DNA from: Tilletia caries
Lineage: Eukaryota; Basidiomycota; Exobasidiomycetes; Tilletiales; Tilletiaceae
DNA length: 64,000 nt
Direction: 5' to 3'
Assembly: GCA_032718865.1 (NCBI GenBank)
Contig: JALUTQ010000037.1
Coordinates: 434,001-498,000 of the forward strand
Position 1 is the stretch's first letter; each line of letters starts with the position of its first letter. Shown piece by piece: positions 47,925 through 59,623 of this stretch. The notes under the pieces were generated by a model. It was not told where the DNA came from, did no database searches, and saw only the letters and a list, made by a program, of their open reading frames with translations. The translations under genes were made by a program, and so were the position numbers.

Positions 47925-48895
47925 ATGTTGCACGCCTTCACCACCTCGCTCACCATCCACTCCCTTCTCCTCCTCCTCTGCTCCCTCTTCTCATCCTCCC
48001 TCTGCTCCGACCCCTCTAGCACTGGAACTGGCCAGGCACCCGCCAATCCCACCCCAGCTCCCTTCTCGCCCTCGGCTGCGGCCCCCTTCCATAACCCTTT
48101 CACGGACCCAAGCTCCCCACCGGCCGAATACCTCAACCTCACCAAGATCCGCAATGTCCTCGAACGGATGGAAGACCTTATCATCCTCGCCCTGATCCAG
48201 CGTGTACAGTACCCCTACGATCCATCGCTCTATGTCCGCCAGGAAGGGAAGAAGGCGCCTAAACTCGACTGGTTCCTACAAGGGGAAGAAGCTTTGCTCG
48301 CTCTGACGGGACAATGGCAACTGCCCGACCAAGTTCCTTTCGCCCCTCTCGGCAAACTGCCCCAGCCCGTCTTCTCCCCTTTACCACAATACCCCATCGT
48401 TCTGCACGGCTCAGCGTCCAACATCAGCCTCAACGCGGAACTCAAGAAGGCCTATCTGACCTCAACCCTACCATCCCTCAACCTCCCCCGGCAGTCCCCC
48501 TCGGCCGTCGCAGGACCGACCCTCAGCGCAGACGCAAGTTGGCTCCACCTCCTCTCCTCCCGCATCCATCTCGGAGTCTACGTCGCCGAGTCCAAATACA
48601 TCTCCAACGCCACTCTCTTCACCGAGCCGATCCGCGCGCGCGACAGGACGACGCTCAACTTGCTCGTCACCAATCAGACGGTCGAGGATGCGAATGTGGC
48701 CAGGGTCCAGGTTAAGGCTACTGGATATGGGGCGCCCGCTGAGGCTGTAGGCGGTCTGTACAGGAATGTACTGATTCCCCTCACGAAGGAGGTCGAGGTC
48801 AGTAGTCTCTCAGGCATCCATCTGCTGACATCCAGGTTGCTGACTTTTTCTTCCTTGACGAACAGGTCGGATACCTCCTCGGCCGGCTCTCCTAG
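47925..48895 (+). CDS. Chorismate mutase (AroQ, fungal type) with an N-terminal signal peptide
   Basis: Exons 47925-48797 and 48866-48895 give 300 residues. The fold is the yeast ARO7 type, converting chorismate to prephenate. Equivalents of the yeast active-site residues are visible: R76 in NLTKIRNVLERMED, R213 and K224 in SSRIHLGVYVAESKY, and T287 and E291 in IPLTKEVEVGYLLGRL. Unlike cytosolic enzymes, the protein starts with a short N-region and a hydrophobic stretch (residues 12-27, LLLLL core) ending SSLCS, a good secretory signal peptide, then a Pro/Ser/Ala linker. Secreted chorismate mutases of this kind (Cmu1 of Ustilago maydis) are known in plant-associated smuts. Whether this enzyme is secreted is inferred from the leader only. 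Confidence 0.85.
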
Positions 48896-49261
48896 GCGAC
48901 CAATCCACCTTGCCCTGAGCACTCATAGGTGCTCTTAGACTCCAAATCATCCCTCTCCAATCCCATACGCATGTTACTTGCCTGTCTAATTCATAGCATA
49001 TAGATGTAGAGAACCTTTCGCCCTCGCGCCCTCTATCAATTTTACAAGCATTTGCCACCTGCAATCTGCACGTCTTCCATGTCCACAACCGATCCTGACT
49101 GACATCTGACGACAGGCTCGCTGAAACTGGGGGAATCAAGGCAGAGGTGGACAGGTCACTGTGAACACCTTGAAGCAGGGGAGCGGCGCGTCCTGGCAGA
49201 GAACCACCTTCCGCAGGGAGTCAAGAAACAGGGCCGAAAAGGGAGCACAAGGAAAGAAAGG
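48896..49261. other. Intergenic region chorismate mutase to ZNHIT2-like gene
   Basis: 366 bp with no gene recognised. It holds the 3'-UTR of the upstream gene and the promoter of the next. Confidence 0.45.
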
Positions 49262-50892
49262 ATGTCCATCGCGGATCTGTACAACATCAAGCGGGCCATC
49301 CAGCGTGACGAAGAATGGAGACCCCAGTCCGACCACCTCACGCCCTCAGGCGGCGACGACGATTCTCCCAGCAGGACCATTTGCATCTTGTAAGTTTCTC
49401 CTTCGTCCAGAAGAAGAAGAAAAAATCAAGCTGAAAACAAATTCCTTGGGGGACTTACCAGCTGTAACAAGGTCCGATCCCAGTACGCCTGTCCGACCTG
49501 TCAGGCTCCGTACTGCTCCCTCGTCTGTTTCCGCTCGGCGACACATGCAGACTGTGCATTGGCGTTTACGAGGAGTACCGTCCGGGAGGCCGTTCGCGGG
49601 GATGGGGACGATGATGAGAAGAAGGAGGAGGGGAGGAAGGTCATAATGGGCATTTTGGGACGCACGGCTGGGTTGAGTATTGGGGGCGAGATGGGGGAAG
49701 AAGAGCAGGAGGATAAGGAGGAGAAAGAGAAGGAAGAGGTGGGGGAGGAGGTCGACGATGTGGTACCGGACGAACTGGACGTGCTACAGGCAAGAGACTT
49801 CTTAACCGCCTGGACTCCGCTCCTTCAGACGCATGTCTCGGCTTCCCGCCAGGACGGCGGCAAGTCGACATCAGACGCGTTACTGTACAACATCATTGCC
49901 GTCATGTGAGTACATTTTTTTTTCCCTTCTCCTTTCGTACGCTCGAGTAAATTGGGCTGACACTTTCCTGCTTTTCTATACCAGCGCCGCGCATACCTTG
50001 ATCACGAACGACCTCGACATCCCTCACTTCCAAAGCTTGCTTGACGATGGCGAAGGCGAAGAAGGTACGGAAGAGAGGCAACCCCCAGCGGCTTCCATCT
50101 CGACAGTGACACCAGCAACGTCAATACCAAGTGGCCGACCGCGCAAACTCCTCATCCCCGTCATCCGATCCCTCTTCTCCGACCTCGTCCCCTTCCTCAC
50201 AACCTCTCCGCCTCCTCGGAAGAAGGCGGTCGACAGTTCCAAGTCAGAAGCGTCTGCTGGTACTATCAAGGTCTCGGCGGCGCAGCAAGAGAAGGTGTAC
50301 GAGGTTGTATTGCAAGACGGGGAGGATTTGGTGTTGTGGCTGTTAAGTCGGATGCAGCCTTTGGCCGAACACACCGAAATCAAGGTGAGTAGTTCGAGCG
50401 AGGTTGGAAGACTCTTCCCCCCTCTTACGTTTCTCTCTCGCCCCCAACTCTCTCTCTCTCACACATCGACGTTCTTCTGTTGAAAAGACAACCACGCTCC
50501 TCTGTCGGATCCTAACCCGAACAGCCAACATCCTCGAAGAAGCGAAAGTCGTCTCCGAGAACGAAGAAGTCGAGCCCGTGCTCCCACCAGACCTCCTCCC
50601 GCACCTCACACCCACCCTCCAGCGCCGATCCCACGCCCTCGGCACCTTGGCCGACATCTACGCCCTCTTCGTCGACGACCTGCCCACCCGACGGAAAATC
50701 TTGTTCTATGCTGCGGTGCTTTTGGGGCTGTCGGGCGAGAGGGTGGGGCAGGCTGTAGGGGAGGTAAGGGCGGAGGTGGGTGGCTTGGAGAGGGAGGAGG
50801 AGGTGGAGAGGGAGAGGGCTGGGTTGGGGGCTTGGGAGGCGGGGAGGGAGGGGAATAATGCTGCTGCTGGGGTTGTGGATAAATTGATGTGA
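49262..50892 (+). CDS. Zinc finger HIT-domain protein (ZNHIT2-like)
   Basis: Exons 49262-49389, 49462-49905, 49985-50384 and 50488-50892 give 458 residues. The zf-HIT module spans intron 1: C41 and C44 (CIFC), C53 and C56 (CPTC), C61, C65, H71 and C74 (YCSLVCFRSATHADC). zf-HIT proteins of the ZNHIT2 type bind the RUVBL1/2 ATPases and act in R2TP-assisted assembly of U5 snRNP. The rest contains an acidic Glu/Lys stretch, DFLTAWTPLLQTHV, and a helical C-terminal half with LYALF-type segments and a Glu/Arg-rich end. The last acceptor is AAAAG. Assignment to ZNHIT2 rather than another HIT protein rests on N-terminal placement of the finger and overall size. Confidence 0.75.
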
Positions 50893-51561
50893 GAGAGTGT
50901 CTGTGGCGCTGGGTCTTTCACTGCCACTCTACCGACATTTCTCTTTGAAGCTCGACTTACTGCTATACTGGCGCATGCTCCTTGTACCCCAAAGCAGATT
51001 ACATGCCGAGCGTCAAGACTATATCGAGGGTGAGTCGGTGAGGCGATGAAGCGGTGAAGGAGACGGGGAGAGCAAACAGCAAACAGCAAGGGGGAGGGCC
51101 GAAACGATGTCCAGCTGTGGGACGCGGAGTTCCGACGACACCGCCTTTGTCTTGACTCTTGAGCGGGGCAGCGAATTTGTTTGATCGACAATCTCGCGAC
51201 CTTGGCGGCGTTCCTCCTTACACTGTCGACTTGTCGAGACCTTCACAGCCTTGCGCCCGCTTTTGGGCGAAGGCGGTGAAGGTCGAAGGAACGTGAGTCT
51301 CATGTTCCTGGACTCCTGGTAAGGGAGTGGGCGCTGGGGCTGAGATCTGAGATTAGGAAGGCTGTGTTCCGACGGTGTCGAGGTGTCTTGGCTGTATGAC
51401 TGACTACTAACGCCTTCCTTATCCCATAGACGGTGTATAAAGGCCTTGCCCTCTTGCTGACCTCCTTACCTTGTCTGCCCATCCTCTTCTGAGCCCCGTC
51501 ATCATCTTTTGAGTTCCCAGTCTGCCCCTCCAGCACACACACACACATCCTCACAGATACG
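50893..51561. promoter_or_regulatory. Intergenic region with a TATA box upstream of the four-TM gene
   Basis: 669 bp without a gene. TATAAA occurs at 51436-51441, about 120 bp upstream of the ATG at 51562, followed by a CT-rich leader and a CA repeat (51534-51546). This is a plausible TATA-type promoter. Confidence 0.55.
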
Positions 51562-52432
51562 ATGGGCTACTCTCAACGCCGCACCTTCTGCTGCTGCATT
51601 CCCACCCGACTCGGTGTCCTCATCCTCTCGACCCTAACGCTGCTAGCCTCCATCGTGAACGCGTACGCCTCCTTCCTCCCTATCGCCAACAACAGCAAGA
51701 ACCCACACGACTGGCTCACCGCTTACAACAACCTGCCATCCTCCTCCCGGACCGTGCTCATCGTGAACGGGAGCGTGGCGGTCATCACGGGACTCTGTGC
51801 GCTCGCCGGTCTGATCGGCGCCATCATCCGACAGAGAAGATTGGTCGGGCTGTACAGCTTCGCAGTCTGGGTCCTCCTCCTCGCCAACATCGTCCTCGGC
51901 AGCATCTCCATCTGGCTCTCCTTCCGGGACCGGGACGGGATCGTGGCGAAGTGCCAGGGCGAGGTTCGGGAGAAGACGGATAATGTGACGGAGAAGTGGG
52001 ACGAGAAGGCTTGTTCGGGGGCGTATCGGGTCGCGCTGGGTGTCACATGTGCCATCTTCGCCGTCATCTGCTTGATTCAGATGTACCTCTGCGTCAGTGA
52101 GTATCATCCCCCCAGCCACTCCCCATCCTTCATCCTCCCTTCCCTCGCGAAACATCCGCTGACCGCCATTTCCTTTCCCTTCCCTCGTAGTTGTCGGCCG
52201 GTACAAGCACCAGCTGGAGGCGGAGCACGCCAATCGCGTGCCGACTAGCCATCACTCAAGAGGCACTTATGAACCCGTTCATGATGTCGAGAAGAACGCC
52301 AGCAGCCGTACTTCAAGAGGTCAACTGAACGCCGCGAGTTACGCCGGCGCTTACGATGGCCATCACGCCGGCCCTTACGCTGACCCTCACGCCGGCTCTT
52401 ACGGCGGTCATCACGCCGGCCCAGACATCTGA
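51562..52432 (+). CDS. Four-TM membrane protein with FCCCIPTR N-terminus (paralogue 1)
   Basis: Exons 51562-52096 and 52191-52432 give 258 residues. After RRTFCCCIPTRLGVLILS come four hydrophobic segments (about residues 18-38, 65-88, 93-116 and 158-180). The long loop between TM3 and TM4 contains KCQGEV and ACSGAY. The cytosolic tail is charged and ends in short repeats of Y-x-GHHAGP and ADPHAGSY. The layout (Cys-rich start, IPTR motif, four helices, hydrophilic tail) is shared with the gene starting at 59624, so these are two members of one family. I know similar uncharacterised proteins in basidiomycetes; the function is unknown. The Cys cluster may be palmitoylated (inference). Confidence 0.75.
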
Positions 52433-52733
52433 AGAAAAAAACCCCGTGGTTGTAAACGACTCGATTCACGATCATCAACGCACCAAGCTTCAACAACCCG
52501 CATTTTGCTGTATTCTCTCTCCCTCCCTGGTCGCCCTAATCTTTCTGGCTGTCCACGTCGTACATAGTCTCCCCTTTTTCTGTCACGGACATTTACCTTC
52601 CTCGTCTTGTCAATACTACCATTGCACGGCTTCTACGCTGCTTCACACCAATACAGCTCGAGGTTGTGACAACGTTTGATTCAGCCCTTCTCTATTGCAG
52701 CATTCAAATTCTTTTTTGTCTTCAGCAGCGAAC
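52433..52733. other. Convergent spacer four-TM gene / RVB2
   Basis: 301 bp of 3'-UTR sequence. Nothing recognised. Confidence 0.5.
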
Positions 52734-54548
<1,815 letters not shown>

Positions 54549-55087
54549 GATGCCTAATGAAAAGATACTGCTGCGCGACGAGCTGGACGAGGGCGACGAT
54601 GGCCAAGGCGAGGGCGAGAAGATTCGGTGGGTCAAGGTGGGAGAGGTATGGATGGTGAGACTCCAGAAGGCGGTCACGCTGCAGAAGTCTCACGTGTGAG
54701 GAAACGGAGTCTCTGCTGCGGAACGCGAGACTGTGAGACTCTCAGCATGACGCCATCACTCAGCATCAGCATGGATCCCCTTTTTGCTCACCCACCTCTT
54801 CACTCGCTCGACCTGAGATCTTCACAACAATACACGCGTCGCCTCAAGGGAACTCGCTCTGGGACGCGCCGCGCGTCTGAATCTTCGCTGTTGTTCTCGC
54901 TCTGCACGCCGATTTTGCTGTCGTTCTTGTCGGACGCCGGGAGGAGAAGAAAACCAGAACGACGGGTCACGCTGGGACACTAGCCTCACCCAAGTCAACA
55001 CCCCAACAGCACAGCACAGCACAGCACACAGCACTGCGGACAGGCGGTCGGTCCTCATTTTCAAGCTCAACGCGTGAAGCACACGCC
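54549..55087. promoter_or_regulatory. Divergent promoter region RVB2 / LAMMER kinase
   Basis: 539 bp. A CAGCA tandem repeat lies at 55004-55035 in the kinase leader. No further signal is assigned. Confidence 0.45.
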
Positions 55088-58000
55088 ATGGTCGAGACGC
55101 GCTCCCGTACCTCACGCGCAACCCTCGCGAACGCGGGGGTTCGAACAGCGGGAAGCGCGGTGGGCAAAGCAGGTTCAAGCACAACAACCACAACAACAAC
55201 AACTGCCCTACCCGGGTCGTCTTCGTCCCTAGCGAAGGCGGGAGGAGGCCCATCTTCAACAACATCCCCGACCAAGGCTGCGGCGGGGACGGCGTCCGGG
55301 TCAGGCGGGATCGGTCGCAGGGTGGCAGCCAATGCCACAAATGCGTCCATAGCCAGTAGCGGCTTGAATCCGTCACGCTACTCCGCGCGGTCCTCCACCG
55401 CATCGACGCGACAGTCCACCTTGGCCCACAACCCGGTTCCACCTCAGCTCACATCAGCAGGCTCCTCGCGACCTTCTTCGCGCGCAAACGTCGCCTCTCA
55501 TCCGCATCAGTATCACCAGCAACAACAACGACAACTCTCGTATCGAGAGTCTCAATCGTCCGCGCGATTGTCAACCTCTCATGCGGCCACTCCAGTCGCC
55601 GGCGGGGCAACCTCATCTGGAACCGCGCACCCATCGATGCTCAATCATCCATACAACACTCGCAAGAACAACGCGGTACATACCGTGAACGAGCTCATCG
55701 CCGGTAAGATACAGGAAGTCTATGTCCTCGATGATGACGACGAGGGAAGGGATCCGGGTCAGCGAGAGGAAGGGGAGGAGGCGGATCGGCCCTCGTCTGC
55801 GGCTGCTTCCTTGGTAGCCCAGCCGAACGGAGCGGCATACGCGCATCATCATCATCAACAGCTTCACCAACATCAGCATCAACCTTATCACCCGCATCAA
55901 TCAACCGCAGGCTCCAGTAGCGGTCTACCTCCCCCCGCCAGACCGCTCACGTCTGATTACCCGCTCCACTACACCAGTGCACGTGGTCAGCCTGCAGGCG
56001 TGAGCGTCACAGGTGCATATAGGCCGTCGCCGCGTCTCAACGGATCAGTTCTTCGCGGCGCTAGCACAGCCAGTGGCAGGGGTAGTGCGATCCCACAACA
56101 TCACCACTACTCCTCATCCAATCTAGGTCCTCCCCAGTCCACTGCCGGAGCGGGCAAAGGCAAGAGAAAAGCGAGGGACGAACACTCGTCCCAATACTAC
56201 AGCAGCAATCTAAATGCGTCTGGGAGTGCGGGGCAACCTTCGCATTATGCTGCCCACCCCGCACCTCATTTGCTCTCCATGCAGGGCCAATCGCATGGAA
56301 ATGCATCCTCGCCCGCTCTTTCGACGACGTCTTCGAATCGGTACTCCCAGTCCGTCGGAGTCTCTGCACCGGCGCCGCATGGGGCCCTAGACCGCGCCAT
56401 GCAGGCTCAACATCGAGCAGCGGCCGCTGCAGCTGCTGCGGCTGCTGCTGCCGCCGCTGATGGATCACATTACCTCTCGCAGCACGAGCTTGCTGGGACC
56501 AGTCAGGGATCATCAGCCACGGCGAGTGCAGGGACGGGGGTCGCGATGGGTTCGAAGAGAAGAAGAAGGGACGCCGATGGCAATTATGCGCCCACTGGGA
56601 CGGGAGCACATCATCAGCACCATCTTCACCAACATCATCCAGCGGCGGCGGCGGCGTCTGTTGTTGGTAAGGCCGCGGGATCGTCCGCTGCCGATTATCA
56701 GATTGTTTCTAGTCGACATGCGGCTGGGCCGAGCGGAGCGGGTGGGTACTATGCCTCACCCTCATCGGCGGCGGCGTATGTCCCTGTGGCGAGCACGTCC
56801 GGGGCCGGCGCGGCAGCACCGGCGAGCTATCGCGGCGGCTACCCGGCCGGCCAAGGCTACGTGGAGACGCGGTATGGGAGTGGGGCAGCGGGGGATGTTG
56901 CTGTGGTGGGACAGGTGCCGGCGGCAGATGAATTGCCGTGTGATGATAAGGAGGGACATTACATAGTGCGGCCGGGCGAGTACGTCGGACCCAGATGTGA
57001 GTTCATCTGTTTCCAAGATGCGATCTCGTTTTCCCCCCGCGGCGAGATTTCGCTCGCTCCCGCTTTTTTTCCGTATATATGCGGGAATACTGACCTGGTC
57101 TTTCTCTTTCCTCAGACCGCATAGCCAACCTGCTCGGCCAAGGCACCTTTGGCAAAGTGGTCGAATGTCTTGATGTGCGCTCACGGAAGCACGTAGCAGT
57201 CAAGGTGATCCGGGCGATTCAGAAGTACCGCGATGCGAGTCAGATAGAGATCCGGGTGCTCAAGACGCTCAAGGATCATGACCCGCTGAACAAGCAGTAA
57301 GTTGTGCCCTAATCTCAAATAGTCACGCGTCGAAGAGAAGACGACTGACGCAACTGTTCTGGCTATTTTGCCAATTCGCAGTCAGTGCATTCATCTCGTC
57401 GAGCACTTCACCTACCGGAATCACGTTTGCATTGTGACGGAGTTGCTGGGCAAGAGCGTGTTCGATTTCTTGAAGGAGAACGACTTTGCCCCGTTCCCAA
57501 GCATGCATATATGGAGCTTTGCTAAGCAGCTGTTGAAGAGTGTTGCCTGTGAGTATTTTGCTTCTTTTGCTCATTCATTTGACTACCTGGGTTGACTGAT
57601 GACGTTTGTCTCTGTCCAGTCCTTCACCGACTCGGACTGGTGCACACCGATCTCAAGCCGGAGAACATCCTGCTTGTCTCGTCGGAACACACGACCGTCC
57701 GGACGAATGCTGCCACGGGCGGAGGGTCGGCGGCCCGACGGCAGCCCAAGATACGGAATATGCTGCGGTCGACGGAGATTCGGCTGATCGACTTTGGGAG
57801 TGCGACGTTTGATCATGAATATCATTCGGCTGTAGTTTCGACGCGGCACTATCGGGCGCCGGAGATTATTCTGGGTGAGTTTTGGGAAATCTGTAGGGAT
57901 TAGCTTTGCCTGGAAGTGAATACTGACTCTTTTGGTCTTCTTCTGACCCTTCTCGAATAGGGATGGGATGGTCGTTCCCCTGCGATGCTTGGTCGATAGG

Positions 58001-58489
58001 ATGCATTCTCGTCGAGTTTTTTACGGGCGATGCGTTGTTCCAGACACACGACAATCTTGAGTACGTTCCTTGATCCTTTCAGACCCTTTCCTGAGAGAAT
58101 GGCTCGCTCACGCCTGGCTTTCTACCCTCCCTCGCAGACACCTGGCCATGATGGAGGCCGTCCTCGGCGTGATGCCTCCCGACTATCGTCGGCAAGCAGA
58201 GCAGTTCAAGCCCGAGCTATTCCGGAACGGTCGCCTGAACTTCCCCAACCCGGACGTGCCAAAGCAAAGCAAGCGCTACGTGCGTCAGATGAAAAAGCTG
58301 TCGGACATCATCGGCACCGGCACGGCTGGGAACGCGAGTGCGGCCAACGCGACGTACGCGAAGCACAACTTGCGCTTTGCGGATCTCATCAAGAAGCTGC
58401 TCGAGTTTGATCCGCAGCGGAGGATGACTGTTGCGGACGCGTTGAACCACAACTACTTTGAGCTGGTCGAGCATGAATTCCCGCCATGA
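55088..58489 (+). CDS. LAMMER (CLK) dual-specificity protein kinase
   Basis: Exons 55088-56996, 57116-57296, 57382-57548, 57620-57874, 57961-58060 and 58138-58489 give 987 residues. CLK/LAMMER kinases phosphorylate SR proteins and other nuclear targets. The first 630 residues are low complexity (Ser/Ala/His/Gln-rich, many CAT codons). The kinase domain follows: [38 protein letters not shown] (catalytic Asp), LIDFGSATF (DFG), [25 protein letters not shown]. The signature element reads [11 protein letters not shown] near residue 871, where the family has EHLAMMER-x-LG. The C-terminal [14 protein letters not shown] is typical. Phases agree at all five introns. Confidence 0.93.
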
Positions 58490-59623
58490 GGGAGGGAGAT
58501 GGACCCGGGCAAGTTCTCTTCGACTCAATTTCCTTTCACAAGACGGGCAAGGAGGGCTCTTTTCGCGGATTTTGGAGACGATTAGGGCTTCCGTTCCCTT
58601 ACGGGCCCTTGCGTGAGGCATTCGTTTCGGTTTGCGACCCACCCTTTCTCCTTCTGATGAGGTCGATTTTTTCGCCCCCGACATATCCTCTCATCGGCAA
58701 CCCCTTCACCCTCAGCGGCCTCCTTTCCGCTGCCCATACAGACGCGCACCTTACACACATTCCTTCTCGCCCTCCCATTCCGGCCTATCGATGTGTCTCG
58801 CGCTACCGCCACTTTCCTCCGCGTCTACAACCACGCTCCCCCTCTGCCCCAACTCACCCAATCCGCCTTCACTTCTTCCCACACCTTTTCTTTCCCTCTG
58901 CGACGTCGCACACTGTATAGTTTTTTTTTTTTGTCAATCTCAATTCTTGGTCAACGATGGGCTTCTTCTCGTTCTTGACATGACAATCCCAAAATCTCCT
59001 TCAACCAAGAAGAGTTTTGCTGCCTTGCGAGATCGCTCGTGGGAGTGCGGAGGACAAGAGGGCATCTTCTGCGACGTCTGCTCTAACTGACTGGGACAAT
59101 CAGGTATGTACACACATGACTCGGCGCTCAGTCGGCCAGGAGGCAGGAGCCCCCACGCATACGCCCCCCCTTGCCCCCTCAGCGCGCCGCTCACCAGGCA
59201 CCAGGTCGGAAGTGCTCGAATCTCTGTACCCTCGACCAGCGACCAGCAGGCGCCGCGGCTCTGTAGAACGGACACGAGACGGGCGGCGCGGAACGGTAGA
59301 AGCGGGCTTCCTGCGCCCCGCCTGCCTCCCTTCTTCCTTCTTCCCGCTTTTAGTCTGGGAAAAGAGCCAACTAGCATACGGAACCGCCGGGCAGCACTGT
59401 GGCTGTGCTTGCTCGTACATGCTGGTTAGCAGCGAGCGTGGCCAGTGGCCACTGGCCATAGCTCACAAAGTTACAGTCCCGCAGCGCGCAGCGGACTTGG
59501 GGATAGATAAAGGAAGCAAGGAAGCGATGGGGTGCGCGCTGAGGAGATCCCCCTTCCGTTTTCGCCAGAGTACCTCCCTCATTTCTCCCTTCCTTCCGCC
59601 AGCAAGAAAGAAGTGAAGCAACC
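58490..59623. promoter_or_regulatory. Intergenic region with a 20 bp perfect palindrome upstream of the second four-TM gene
   Basis: 1.13 kb without a supported gene. It begins with the kinase 3'-UTR, then C/T-rich sequence and a T run near 58920. TGGCCAGTGGCCACTGGCCA at 59439-59458 is a perfect palindrome, 166 bp upstream of the ATG at 59624. The last 60 bp are pyrimidine-rich. Confidence 0.5.
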
